DNA from: Carya illinoinensis
Lineage: Eukaryota > Streptophyta > Magnoliopsida > Fagales > Juglandaceae
DNA: 64,000 bases
NCBI RefSeq assembly: GCF_018687715.1
Contig: NC_056762.1
Coordinates: 39,822,864-39,886,863 of the forward strand
Direction of reading: 5' to 3'
Positions within the stretch are counted from its first letter, which is position 1. Each line of letters starts with the position of its first letter. Positions 24,201-36,644 of the stretch are shown one piece after another. The notes beneath the pieces were generated by a model. That model made no database searches. It was not told the origin of the DNA and worked only from the letters and a program-made list of their open reading frames with translations. Both the position numbers and the translations under genes were made by a program.

Positions 24201-26865
24201 GTATGTTCCTCTTACAGTCTTCGCAGATTAGTAAAATTTCCAAATTCAGCCGGTAGAACTCCAATTAAATTGAGTCTCTTCAGTTCACTGTCACACGAAC
24301 AAAAGATGGATGAAAGCATAAAAAGAACTCAGATATATATAGAAATCTTATACGAATTCCAAGAATTAGTACACTCAGAGACTACTTAACCAAATTTTGA
24401 TTAAAGGACTTCTAGTGTTTGTCAGAAAACAAAAAGTATCATGACGTCATCCATGTTTTTGCACATTTATATATATATATATATATATATATACTGTTGC
24501 TGCATATGTATACTGCAACTACTAGTTTTCAATACTAAAGACAAATATTTTCTTGCTGCTTATTAAAAAAAAAAAGTCCATGATAAATCTGTTGTTGGGA
24601 TATGCAGCTGCATATTTATCAAAGAAAACGCGGGAAAAAGAAATAGTAAGGTCATACATTCCTGTGATGCTGCAAACAGTGCTATTACAGTCGCATGAGA
24701 CATTACGAGTTGGACCTTCGGTTGTTGTACTTGTCAGGTTGACATTCCTATCCTGGCAAAAATTTTCGCTGATATGCCAATTTAAGTTCTTTAATTTGCT
24801 GGATATTGCTTCCAGAGCTTTCACTGTTAGATAAAACCAATTGTTTATCCAAATACATGCACGATAGATAAAAATTAGGAATCATGCAAGCAAAAACTGA
24901 AAAGGATATGAAAAGCAACAATTAAGAGAAGAGAGATTGTACAATTCTCGTCCTCAAAAGCAAATAAATTTGTATGATAAGCTAATTTTTGTACATCTTG
25001 AATTTCTCGCATATTTCTTTGCTAATAAGCTATCATTAAAGCATTTCTCATTTATCAAACAGCATGAAGCCCAAATAGTAAAAAGAGATATTATGTCAAC
25101 AAAATTCAGATATAATGAAACCAGCCGTAGCACTTTACATTGCAAAGTAAATAGAGAATAATGAATATATAATTAATACCAAGTCAAACCAACCAAGTTC
25201 AAAACCACCAGCTAGAGCTCGATCAATGCTTTTTAATAACGTGTCGGTCCCGATTTGCGTATCAATGTTGCTGCCTTTATATTTAAAATTTACATTAACA
25301 TCATTTTTATTAAAGTGTGACTTTCTAATCAATCACGTTGAATGGATGAGTGTATTGATATGCGAAATTGCTTACAACCAAAATTTTCTAATATTTTAAC
25401 ATATTTGACCACGTAGTATTTCTTTTGATAATTTTTTTACTTAATAATTAATTAAGTGATTTTTTTTATTAATGTTGTGAATTTTTTTTAAATATTTAAA
25501 AATATTTTACATTTGTCTAGACACAAATTTAAATTTAAGTTGGTGGCTTTAACTTGACTCATAAAGTATATTAGTGGACAGAAAGGGAAATTGATTTTTT
25601 TTTTTTTTTTTTTTTTTTGGTTTTATGGTTCATTTTCTGAGGAGTACACGAGCAGAGTGTTAATTATACAAGACAATAATTATTTTATTATTTAATATAT
25701 CATAATACTCTCTTCTAGGAGAGATAATGAGTTGAGTATTTTAATTAAATAGGATAGAATATAAAATAAATATTCAAATAGTTAAGATCTATATTAATAA
25801 ATAAATAAATTTTATTATTTAATTTATATTTTAAAATATTGTTTGGAGATGACTTTTTTCTGGGTGCAAATTAAAACACATTAGAACGGAAAAACGAAAA
25901 GTTGTTCTGTATATATATATTTTTAATATTTTTAAATATATTTTTTAAAAAAATTATATTATCATTTAAAAATATTTTTTAATCACTAAAAAAAATTCTG
26001 TGGTCGGATAAAGCATTTATCCTTTTTATCATTAAAAAGGTGAAGGGGACAGAGTAAAGAAAGAGACGTTGGGCCCTCCTGACAATTTCATGCACGTAAC
26101 AAATAATTAAGAAGCAAAAGGTTGATATCTCAAATCTCATAAAGTAGACTACCAAGTGGGCCCTCCGCCATACCCTACAGTAGCTCCATCATCTTCCATG
26201 GACAGGGAAAGAAGATGATGACTCTCTCGTCTTCATTTAACGTCAAAATCAATTGTCAATTTTTTATAATGTTTTATCCCCAAATTGGGGATGGGGATGA
26301 CGCTGCAATTAAATCACAAACCCATAGTTTCCTTTAAAGATTGAACAAAAAAAACACGACATTCACGGAATAAATACCGTATAGAACACAAAAATTTTAA
26401 GATTTAAAAAAAATTAAATTATTTATTATATTTTATATAAAAATTTTAAAAAATTATAATAATTATATGAAAAGATATGATTTGTTAAATTAAAATTAAA
26501 AAGAAAACTTCAGAACAAAATTATCGCACAAATAAAATAAAAGTGAAGTGACTTTATATGTTAGGTAAGATCTTATAGATTTTATGAAAATAAAATAGAT
26601 CTAATAAATTTTATAAAAAAACATTAATATATAGATTTATTTTATATAATATTTTTATACATGTAGCATTTGAGAATAGAGAGAACAGTTGCAGCAACAA
26701 ATTGTAAACAGCCATCCAAATGTCCTTTCGAAAAAAAAGGTACGTACCTTCATTTTGTGCCAAGGGTTGAGCGTTCGTTCCAAACTCAGTAGTGAAGGAA
26801 TTCAAGACCAAGATGCCAAGAACAAGAACATAGACAACCTTATGATCTGAGCTCAAGAACCCCAT
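15274..26865 (-). CDS. LRR/malectin receptor-like Ser/Thr kinase, copy A (LRR-VIII-2 type)
   Basis: Predicted membrane receptor kinase of 1010 residues in 24 exons. Exons: 26865-26748, 24823-24658, 24287-24216, 23670-23602, 23492-23424, 23290-23219, 22637-22566, 22479-22408, 22305-22234, 22131-22060, 21934-21863, 20869-20801, 20659-20594, 19248-19186, 19016-18978, 18879-18833, 18720-18356, 18216-18021, 17939-17805, 17275-17157, 17066-16856, 16774-16537, 16304-16154, 15681-15274. All introns are GT-AG and phases agree. Signal peptide about 1-32; LRR exons of 66-72 bp give about eleven 24-residue repeats (about 95-354); malectin-like domain about 404-590 (YELFINCGG); membrane span about 600-621; kinase from about 655. 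Visible kinase residues: GEGGFG 666-671, Lys687, HRD Asp785, DFG Asp803, MAPEYAM. An upstream in-frame ATG at 26955 is not used because copy B has a stop there. The reading frame ends 11-12 residues before that of copy B because of a 2-nt indel. Relatives act in cell-surface signalling; ligand and pathway are unknown. Confidence 0.93.
19275..19480. mobile_element. AT-rich MITE insertion in an intron of copy A (absent in copy B)
   Basis: The intron between exons 13 and 14 carries about 200 extra bases here, compared with the matching intron of copy B (near 51670). The insert starts near acaaaacatctcatctcatc and ends near caactcatctcatttctg. It belongs to the same AT-rich dispersed family as the elements near 585 and 10266. 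The flanking intron sequences of A and B align on both sides. The insertion is therefore younger than the gene duplication, or was lost from B. Confidence 0.7.
24466..24494. repeat. TA microsatellite in an intron of copy A
   Basis: A run of about fourteen TA units lies in intron 2. The matching place in copy B (near 57170-57180) has only a few units, so it differs in length between paralogs. Confidence 0.85.
25385..25915. other. Intron-1 segment of copy A, inverted relative to copy B
   Basis: This stretch of intron 1 matches the intron 1 of copy B only after reverse complementing (about 57985-58835). Shared phrases include ggttttatggttcatttt, aataggatagaatataaaat, attgtttggagatgactttt and aagttggtggct with cataaagtatat. 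Sequence on both outer sides (for example around 25190-25240 and 25920-26340) aligns to copy B in direct orientation. Copy B carries some extra bases inside. The two flanks fix this as a local inversion in one of the paralogs. Confidence 0.8.
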
Positions 26866-27316
26866 TTTCTTCTTCCAATAAACTCGAAGTACTGCTACTG
26901 CTAAGGGTCTAATACATAAGAGACTACAGGCCAAGAATGGCAACCACGCTAACAAAGGCCAGAGAGAGAAGTCGACGAGGGGCTTGAAGATAAGTGGACT
27001 AGAGGTCGTTCAACGAGGAAGGAAATGAGGAAAATTAAAACAACACACGAAAAGTCGTAAGTACGGCAAAATTATTTTATAGACTGACGAGAAGCGTCCG
27101 CCCCACTCTCTTCTTCCTCACGACTAGAATAGCAACCACCCTAACAAAGGCCGAGAGAGAGAGAGGGAGAGGGAGAGAGAGTGAGAGTGAGAGAGAGAAT
27201 GAGTGGTCGACGAGGGGCTTGAAGATAAAGTGGAGCCAGACATCGTTCAACAAGGAAGAAAATGAGAAAAATTAAAACAACGCACAAAAAGTCACAAATA
27301 CGGACAAAAATATTCA
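26866..27316 (-). promoter_or_regulatory. Upstream region of copy A with a tandemly duplicated ~190-bp module
   Basis: Immediately upstream of the minus-strand ATG at 26865, a module runs about 26934-27125 and repeats at about 27126-27316. Each begins with agaatggcaaccac or agaatagcaaccac and contains gtcgacgaggggcttgaaga and an aaaagtc(g/a)(t/c)aa(g/a)tacgg phrase. The second copy has an expanded GA microsatellite (about 27155-27198). Equivalent sequence stands upstream of the other two gene copies. It likely covers the 5' UTR and proximal promoter. No TATA box or start site can be assigned with confidence. Confidence 0.6.
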
Positions 27317-28270
27317 GTTCTTCCACCGACGGGCATTATCGCGTACACCTGCGGAGGCCGATGACGTGGCGGAACTCATCTTTTGTTTTATATATTTTTT
27401 TTTAAATAACAAAAGTGTATAACGAAGAAGTTGATGACGGCAAAGCAGTGTGAGTTTTTCCTCAACACGTCCAGATCCATCTTCCCCCCTTCCTCAGTGA
27501 ACAGTTTTCTATATCCCTTTGTTGTAAGAGATTAAGGACGCAGGTTAACTACAGTATTCCATCTTACCCTTCCTTCGTCATTTTCGGCTCCCAATTTGTG
27601 GGTCGCTCATCTCTCTCATTTCTTCATGGAAGCTCAGTGGCACTGGACATTAACACACCTAGGCCAGGTCATGGCCTCCCAATTTCGGCAAACGACATGA
27701 ACTCCGTCGGCGGCGTCTCTGGTTGGTAATCTCAACTCTGCACCCCACAAACGTTTTCATTATTTAGAGTTTTTGGTTCCCTTTCTTCTCTTGATTATAA
27801 CACGGGTGCAGCATAAATTTTGTAGCCCATTTTGTGCTGCTTCACACGGATTTATGCCCCAAAGAGAACATTTTTGTAGTGTCTTGTTGAATTTATTTGG
27901 TACGCCCACCTCGAGGTTAATTTTCGTCACTTTCATTTCAACTTCGCAAGGAATTGGTTACATTCCGACAGATGAGAGAATGTCACTAAAAAGGCACAAT
28001 GGCATTAGGTGTAGGCATGCTGCATTGAGATCTGATTCAAAGGCCTGTAGGTATAGGTTGAAATCCACAGTGGCACTGGACATTTCAACAAAATAGATGC
28101 CTTTGCTAGCCTAAAGGGGAGAAACAAAAAACATTTACGTTGTGATACATGATCTAACCATTGTAATCTATAAGACTTGATAGCAAAACGTAGAAGTATT
28201 GTGGAATGAGCAGCATTGTCGTGACAAAGCAGGCCATATTTGGCAGCCGCAAATCCTAGTGCTTAATGTC
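27317..28270. other. Spacer upstream of copy A, partly shared with the copy-B upstream region
   Basis: The piece from about 27312 to 27425 (attcagttcttccaccgacg, then a gatgacgtggcgg phrase) matches about 61342-61460 upstream of copy B. The following 27430-28100 is less AT-rich and holds a plus-strand frame at 27773-28096 (107 residues) whose product I do not recognise. The phrase cagtggcactggacatt occurs twice (about 27636 and 28068). I regard the frame as unsupported. Confidence 0.4.
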
Positions 28271-28273
28271 CTT

Positions 28274-28420
28274 AAACACTAGTACAAGAAAAAAGAAAAA
28301 AGAAAAAACTCCTCGATTTGAAAATTGTTTTCTCATTAATTTATGTTCTATTTTTTGGTCTATTGGCGACAAAATCGCTGACAATAATCTCTCTTTGTCT
28401 ATCACAAACGGAATTTGATC
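28274..28420. mobile_element. CACTA-like transposon end (left end, low confidence)
   Basis: The start cactagtacaagaaaaaag resembles the CACTACAAGAAAAA terminus of many plant CACTA elements. The following bases include gcgacaaaatcgctgac, a subterminal style typical of them. No matching second end or transposase is seen nearby, so this is a fragment or chance resemblance. The rest of 28420-29900 shows no supported gene. Confidence 0.35.
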
Positions 28421-29900
28421 ATGGTTTTTGTTTTTTTTTTTGGTTTTTCTTCCTTTTTATTTTGTATTCTGTAAGCTGCATTATGTAGCAGAGTTTTAAT
28501 GGACAAGTACCAACCATGCATGCTTTCTTCACTTTTTGGGCAGGGTTTCCTTTCTTTATCTACCAATTACAGGATTAGCCAGATTCAGTAGAAGGGTTAA
28601 AGTTTTTAACCTGGTTTCACAGCTTGAAGGCCCGATGTTATGCATGCTATGCTTTGAAAACTAGCTTGCTCTAGCTCTTTTGCAGCAACAGCAGACCTTG
28701 ACATTGAAATGGAAACAGAATCCTGTCAAAAGGTTTCTAGATTAGGCAGAACATAAGTCAATGTGAAGTAAAAAGAAATAAAATGGAAGAACTCTCAAAG
28801 TCCCACTATAGATTGTATCTAATTTATGGAAACTAACCTCAATCCCTCTTGACAAACTAGTAAGAGTTTACTTCCGAGAGAAAATTGGCTCTAAACAGAC
28901 TGCACAAAATCAGGGTTGAGTTTAGTGAATGGCAGCCCAAAGAACAACCCTGAAAAATTGTTGCGTACTGTCCTCTTAAGAATTGCTGTGTACTCAGATC
29001 TGTTTTTTGTCCTAGAACTATTATTTTGAGGAAACTTTGAGATGCAACTTGCACTATGTACTGAAAGAGTATTAAAAAATTCTAGAGCGCTTTTCCACCC
29101 AATCTTCCCTCTTCTTCTTTGGACTCTTTAAGCCACTTGGGTTTGGATGAGTTTTTCACAATATCTAGAGCACTTTATCATTCAGATGTTATTTGCATAG
29201 CGTGCGACAGCCACTCTGTTGGTGGAATTGGAGCATGGCTAATGGGTTAATCTTGAGCATGGTAAATTTATTAGACCAAAAACAAAAAAGTTTAGCTTTT
29301 TAGGCATCTACTCACATGTTGTTAAGGAAAGCAGCACTTTTTACTTGAGAAAAAACTACACCTTGAATTTTCACACTGGAAGTCCTAAGATAAAGGGTAA
29401 GCTTTTCTTTCTTTTTTCCTTTTTTTTTTTTTTTGATAAGTAAAGATAAAGGGTAAGCTACGGGCAAGTTCTAAAGAAATTCCTACAATGTGTCTTTAAA
29501 TATGCATGAAACACAAGCTTCTTAAAAAATATGCAGAGAAAGTGGGAGAAGAGTGAATTATTATACCGTACTCGCAGTATTATATTTTATTTGCACCAAG
29601 TATTTTAAATGTGCTGTGGGGGAAGAGGAGATAAGGTGGTGCAACCGTTCATGATAATGCAAAAGTAAATTAAAGGAGAGGCACCCCCACCCCCAACAGC
29701 AAGATCTCCCCCTCCTGGCTTCTTTTTTATCCAATCCAACCTCATTCTCAGAGAACATGTTCCTGTATTCATCACTTGTTGACAAATAAAATAACTATTT
29801 TATTGTGTGTTATGACACGTTTTTACTATGTATACAACTACAGTTAAACAAACTTACAGTTTGTCTGTAATGTTTAGACGCATGGAAATACGGCCGAAGT

Positions 29901-30062
29901 TTTGGAGTCAAGTGGCCAGATTGGAGAAACAGTCATTGAAACTCAAGAAAGTGTAATTGATCTTGTTTAATTACTTTACGTTTTGGAGTCAAGTGGCCAG
30001 ATTGGAGAAACAGTCATTGAGACTCAAGAAAGTGTAATTGATCTTATTTAATTACTTTACGC
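29901..30062. repeat. 81-bp tandem duplication (two copies)
   Basis: The unit starting tttggagtcaagtggccaga begins at 29901 and again at 29982, with near-identical content through ttaattactttacg. Shorter related pieces, and the following phrase gatgcaacttgggg, recur at about 44400-44550, next to the copy-B flank. It looks like a shared remnant present in both spacers. The stretch from 30063 to 31408 contains no gene I can support. Confidence 0.75.
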
Positions 30063-31408
30063 ACAAGTATGGAGTTACAGTTTTAACTGTTAGATTATGT
30101 TCACAGATGCAACTTGGGGATGGGACACAACCAGAGCTTTGTGGAGCTGTAGGTGGGGAATCTGGTTTTCAATCCCAAGGATGATGTCCATATGGAGCTG
30201 TTAACTACAAGTATTGTTAGGACGTGTTTTTTTCTTAGTGGAACTTTAATGGAAAATTAATTCAGTCCCTCGGATATGTTTCTCTGTTTTTCCTGCAGAA
30301 ATAATGATGTATATCTGAAAATGGGATTGGACAGCACTTTGGACATGTTAGGACTGAAGATTTATGGAAATACTTTCATTCGATGGTTTTGTCTTTTGTT
30401 GGTGTATTTGTTTACTCTCAAGTTAGAGAAGTACAATACATTGTTTCTATTTTAGTTTGGAAACTGAACTGGTGTATGTCATTCCATGGTTGTATGTTGA
30501 GTTGTAAGTGTTAATTAATACTTGTGAAGTAGGGATTATGTTATTTATATGCAATGGAATGAGGTGCTGCTTGGGCAGCCCAAACTATGTTTTGTTAAAG
30601 TTAAATAAGGGACTTGAATGAGGTTCTAATTATATGAAATGAGTGCAGGAATTTGCCATGTAATTTATGGATGGTCTCTTTTTACCATGCAACTTGCCAT
30701 GATCGGTCTCTTTTTGCAGTTGGATCTCCCATTTATAAATACCAAGAGTAATGATGCGCATGCATCTTTTCAGAATAATCAATCTATGACACCTGACCAA
30801 GCTAAAAATATTAATTTTCTCACAAATATCATACTTCCCAGCTTGATACAAAGCTTAGCAAACCTGAACATCAAGGTATTCTAAAAGAATGATGATATTC
30901 TGCCAACTGATATACAATTCGTTTACCACCTAACTAATATATAATAATAATAAATAAAAAGACTGACAAAACAGTACTATAAAATTATTTTATAATTTTA
31001 AAATGTATTTTTCACTTGCAAATAGTAAACTAATGGTAAACCACTCGTGCTGCTATCCTTACCCATTCTAAAATAGAAAGGTAAAACAATAAAGGCCACA
31101 ACAGTCCCACCATATAAGAAAGTTCACAACTAGTTAGTTGAGGTTATACCCAACAAAGACCACAAAAGTACGATGTACAAAGTTCCCTCCAATAATGAGA
31201 ACTACTTTCATATTTATTGGTTTGGCCAAATGAGAATGATGGTTAAATTTTGGATAATCTATGCGAAAAAGATTCCACATTGAATTAGACATATCTAAAA
31301 TATTTTAGATTTCAGTTACAATACTTGGCCAAAAATAGAAGACCACTATTGGGTCATCAAACATTAAAATACTAGTTTTTTACTCCAAATAAAAATACTA
31401 TTTAGTTA

Positions 31409-34121
31409 TGTAATACCACGTTCCCGTAGAGTAGAGATGTTACTAACGTACATAATATAATATCTGGTAAAGAGATTCATATCCTGAAATATTCCATTTA
31501 TTGAAAACATTAATAAAACTAAGCATAACTGTTTTTGAAAACATAAAACTGAAAACGTAAAATAAAAACATAAACTAACTCTATGCATGACTTTTTATTC
31601 AAAAATCATAAAAGAAACTAAGTCATTGCACTAAATCTACGCCTGGTCCTCCAACTTTATGTCCTTACAATCATCATCTGTGATAGTTAAATGTAGGAGA
31701 GAACAAAGGAACAAACAAAAAATGAGTCGAATACTCAGTAAACTCAATAAATAGCATATCATACCGTAAAACATAACTTAACAAGACTTAATTTTTGAAA
31801 GGCTCTTCAAACAAACGTATGTCATTCACATATTCTCATAGCATTTCTATTCATCATTAACATGAGCAAAAACATACATAATCATGGCAATCATATAACG
31901 TGAATATATAAATTAATTGTTTATCTTGTCTTTCACTTATTATATAGTGAACCACGTTTGAGTCCATGACACCCTATAACATTGAGTGAAATACGCTTGG
32001 ATCCGTGTTTCACTTAACATTAGGTGAACCATGCTTGAGTCCGTGATACCACATAACATAACTTGTGGTGAACACGCTTAGGTTCGTATCATCCTTAATA
32101 TAACTTATGATGAACATGCTTAGATCCATGTCATCCTTAACATGACTTGTGATGAACACACTTATGTCCGTGTCATCCTTAACATAGTTTGTGATGAACA
32201 CGCTTAGGTCTGTGTCATCATTAACATAATTTGGGATGAAACACGCTTAGGTCTGTGTTTCACTTAACATAAGATGAACCACGCTTAGGTTCATAGCACC
32301 GTCTTAACACAGCTTGTGGTGAACATGCTTAGATCTGTATCACCTTTAAACATCTTATCTTTCTTAATGCATGAGAACTTATTTAATATCATGAACTTTT
32401 CTAGCATGGCATATATTTGTAAATGGCATAGCATAACATAGAATATTCTTGTACATGGCATATTATGATCTAAACATAAACATTCCATGGCATACATTAT
32501 TTGAGTTCTATATAAACTTTACATTACATACTTGATCTAAATACTTCATGACATTACATAGCATATATGATTTAATCACTTCATGTACATGGCCTACATG
32601 ATCTAGGTACTACATTAACAAGGCATACATAATCTGGCAATTTTATTACATGGCATAATTGACTTAAATTACTACATGAACATTTCATGGCTTCCATATG
32701 ATTTTAGAATCATTCACTCCATTAAACAACAAACTCATTCATACAATCATAATATCATAATTCATCAAAGATCGTGAAAGGAATCTAACCTTGACTTAGC
32801 TCATAGCATAGCGTAGACAAACATCATATTATAATCTATCATTAGAACATTTACAGTATACATGCAATTATATGATCATACTAATTACCTCTTAATGTCG
32901 CTTCCATAATCTCATGTCATAGCTCGTAACTTATATGAGGCACTAATCGTTACTAACTTTTCTAGAAAACGTGTCATAGCATTCTAAATACTTAAATTAA
33001 TAATATCAAAGAGATAATTTAATAAATATTCAATTATATAAAGATTACATAAAATAATATTAATCAAAATTCATAACATATTCCCTAACTTCTATTTAAA
33101 AATATAACTTAATAATTTTCTTAAAAACATAGTTAAATAGAATAGACAATTAGAATACTAATTAAAATAATAGACTAAAAAGTATACTTTAAAATATGCT
33201 TAAAATTCCTAAAATATTTTTTGTAAAAATAAGTCTATGACTAATATATTTATTTAAGTAAATAAAGTCCTTGTAAAAGTTATTTTTTCTGAAAATATAA
33301 TCATCCCAATAAAATCACTAATAAAACAGTTGCTGAAATTTAATAAAATCAAGCCCAATTTAAAAAACAAATCCATCAAACGTGTAGGATCAGTTTACCC
33401 AAAAATTTAAGTAGGCATTCGGCCCAATGGACTTAAGGCCCAAGGGTCCCTTCTCAAATTAAAACTAGTGGAAGCTTTCTCTAGAAGCAGATGTAGGGAA
33501 CTTGTGAGAGGGAAGAAGCCATGCAACACTTACCTAGAGAAGGAGGCTGAGGCGACGGCGACTCTGGGGTGGCTGGAAGTGACCAGCGATACCACTGGAC
33601 TTCTTAGAATGGTGGTGTGATACAAGAGAGAGAAAGAGTGAGAGAGTTAGAGAGAGAACTATCAAACGGAGAGGAGAGGAGGAGGATCCCGACATGAGCT
33701 TACAGGGAATGGCCAGAGGTGGCTGCTGGTCGGTGGGTTCTGGGCGGCCCGGGTGGTGCTCTAAGGTCGACAGTGGGCTAAGCAAAAACACGCAGGTTCT
33801 ATTTGCGACAAGGGGCTTGTTGTGGAGTGGCTGGGAAAAATGAAGGAGCTATGCGAGTGAGTTTTTCTCTGATTCAACTGGATTTTTCTTGTGTTCAACT
33901 ATGAGGGTCCTGTGGGATTTATATAGACAGGGGTGAGGGAATAACATGAGTCTTGAGGAAGATTGGATAAAGTATGGAGTTGGGAGTTTGTTTCGTTCAA
34001 GGGTCATATTCAAACTTAAAAAAAAAAAAAAAAAAACTAATGGGAGAAACGCTTGGGATAGGGGAAGAAACCTAAACAACAACAAACACTATCTGAAAAT
34101 CTATCTTAAAACATATTTCAA

Positions 34122-34154
<33 letters not shown>

Positions 34155-34175
34155 TTTTGGGATCTGGGTGTTCCA
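31409..34175. mobile_element. Probable solo LTR (~2.77 kb) of a Ty3/gypsy-type element
   Basis: The segment starts tgtaatacc and ends ggtgttcca, so the termini form an imperfect TG..CA inverted repeat. It is flanked by agtta (31404-31408) and ggtta (34176-34180), a 5-bp duplication with one mismatch. Inside there is no gag or pol reading frame. Instead there is a 42-bp tandem array (31946-32346), long AT-rich stretches and a short GC-richer part at 33480-33900. Size, termini and absence of internal genes fit a solo LTR left by recombination. Orientation is not settled. Confidence 0.6.
31946..32346. repeat. 42-bp minisatellite, about nine diverged units
   Basis: Units of the form gatgaacacgcttaggtc plus cgtgtcatccttaacat plus acttgt repeat with a period of 42, clearest between 32070 and 32240. 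Flanking units are more diverged and slightly different in length. Because 42 is a multiple of three, a minus-strand frame shows a 14-residue periodicity; this is a by-product, not a protein. There are no unique spacers, so it is not a CRISPR array. Confidence 0.85.
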
Positions 34176-36640
34176 GGTTAGTAAGTAAGAAATTTAGATA
34201 TAATTTTAGATCGATGAGTTTGACCAAATATATTTTGTTATTAGCATTAAGCGACATTTGAAAATATGATTTTTTTAATATTAATTTAATTTGAATATAA
34301 TTATTATTAGCATTTAATTGATAGAACTATAAAATGTGATAAAAATAAATTAGTAATATTTTATTATTATATAGAGAGTGAATTGATAATCTCATGTGGG
34401 AATTGAATTTAAATGGAATAATCAAATGCAAAAATGTGTGATATTGACTAAATTTTAAAGATGCATTTGGCCAATCCAATGAGAATCCAATCCTCTAGAA
34501 TCCCGAAGAGCTGCCTTAGTCCAAAACTTTCTACTTAATAGATCATACCCATTTCACAAACATTATACACAGAAGTTCAAATATTCTTCTTGAAATTTTT
34601 ATGATGCGCAATCATGTCATGTGCCTAATCTCTCTTTTATTTGAGGCCTTTAAATTCGTATAAGATTTTACAAGTAACTCTTTCCAACTACGTATAGTTA
34701 GAAGGCTTCCATACCGGCATTTTACAAATCATGGGTGACCAAGGGTTTTGCAACATAGAGTGCGGGATCAGGCAAATTGTTATGGATGAAATAAGAGAAC
34801 TTGAAACTTCTACGTACAAAGCGAATGCTGGCATCTTATAGCATGCAAATGTCAATTCCTATCATCGATCAATTCTAGTAATGTTAAAATGAAATGATAG
34901 ATTGTAAGGAGAGTGGATTGGATGCAAGTTCCAATTTAATTATGATGGAATTAATCAAGTACTTTACTTTTATAGCATAATACCTGAACTAATCAAGTAC
35001 CTACCTACTTAGACTTGGTAAATTTTAGATGTGTTGCGTCTACTTATGGTCTATTAAATTTACAAACTCAAGTGTCATTTAAAAATAAAAATAAAAATAA
35101 AACTTAAAAGCTTCCAACAAAGCAAACATCAGGAGTCGTGGAAGTTTACATAATACTTCCAACTTCAAAGAAAGGTGCAACGCATTACTTATTATACTAA
35201 AAAACATCCAAGGTTTCTAAAGTCTGAGCTCATTTAGCATGTGTGCTCAATGGATGGGAATAGCAAGCAAAAATGATAACGTTCCAACAAATACGTGTGC
35301 GTGTGTGTGTGTAGGCATGCTCGACTATGAGATGCATAATTATGGATTATGGAACTTCATTGACCCAGATCGAATAAACTTCTGGAATACAATTTTGAAA
35401 GTATTTAATCAAAGCATCAAACATATTGTCATAATGGATAAAAAAAAAAAAAAAAAAGAAAAAGAAAAAAACCCTAATGGCTAATTGTCACATAATCAAC
35501 ATTTTCAAAACTCTACACCTTTCTCGAGCAAAAACAAAAAAAATCAAAAAACAAATAACAGATTGATTTTAATTTCTTTCTTAATTTTCTTTTCCATTTT
35601 CTGGCATAAGACTCATGGAAAGAATTTTCTTTTTCTTGTAGTAAAAAGATCATGTTCTTCACCTAGTGATTCTATATGGTAGAACCCTACTTTGTCTTTA
35701 TTTGACTTTGTCCGAAGGCTATCGTACGTGGCTCTCCTATGCATGCAATAATGTTTCTCCAGCAGTTAGGCCTACCATCAGGGGAGAAATTGTATATTGA
35801 AATTATATAAATAATTATAAATTTTCTTCTATATAACTGAAATTGTCCCTAATACCCAGGTCTCCAAAAATTTTATTGAAATTGTCCCTTCCAATATTCA
35901 CGTAGCCCCCATTCTAACTTTTCACTTCACCTTCTTCCATTCAAGATATGTCTATATTATTTGAGCGATGCAGAGGATTAACAATTTCAAAAAAGTCAAA
36001 GATATATTATTTAATTGACATGTTAATTCATCTAGTATTAACTCTTCATATTTCTACTGTTATACTAAGCAAACATTTTTTGCCATGAAACTTATAAAAA
36101 CTAAATTGCATACTCAAATGGAAGATGAATTTCTTGCATATCATTTGCTAATTTATATTGAGAAAAAAATTGTCAAGAATTTCACTTGAGAGATGATAAT
36201 AGATGAATTTTATTCCATGAAAGATCATCGTCGAGCTTAATTTGAAGGGAAAATCCTAAGTTGATATCTATTTCTTTTCTTTTTGTAATGGTATCTAGCA
36301 AACTACATAAATCCCAAGGAAAATTATCTTATAAGATGATTTATAGACATGTATTTTTTATATACAATTTTATGACGTATGATTATTATTTTTTTATATA
36401 GTCATGTGCAAAAAATACATATTAATTATACTCATACATACCATACACTTTGTCAATCGCCCCCTCAAACACTAAATCCTAGTTCCACCCCTGCCTACCA
36501 TCATGTCTTCGATCGGTGGTAAGCAAGCATGCATGCTTGAGGGAAGCGCTATTGTTCCAGATTATTTGGTTTCGGAAGGTCATGGTTTCACAGATGATGA
36601 CGACGACAATGATTTAGAGATAAAGCTCGTGATCAAAGCA
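34176..36640. other. AT-rich spacer, no supported gene
   Basis: This stretch is non-coding as far as I can see. It includes microsatellite-like GT and A runs (about 35297-35312 and 35440-35470). The 24 bases at 35727-35750 (containing gtacgtggctctcctatgca) are identical to 7732-7755 in the copy-A flank. Continuation of the paralogous flank then resumes only at about 45837. Confidence 0.6.
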
Positions 36641-36644
36641 TGCA

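Noticed and set aside
26866..26955. In-frame upstream ATG (26955) adding 30 residues to copy A
   Set aside because: Copy B has an in-frame stop shortly before the same ATG. The conserved start at 26865/60011 gives a proper signal peptide.
27773..28096. 107-residue plus-strand open frame
   Set aside because: No recognisable domain and no paralogous support; listed only as unassigned spacer.
31946..32346. CRISPR-like regular array
   Set aside because: The units are contiguous with no unique spacers and diverge gradually. It is a minisatellite in plant DNA.
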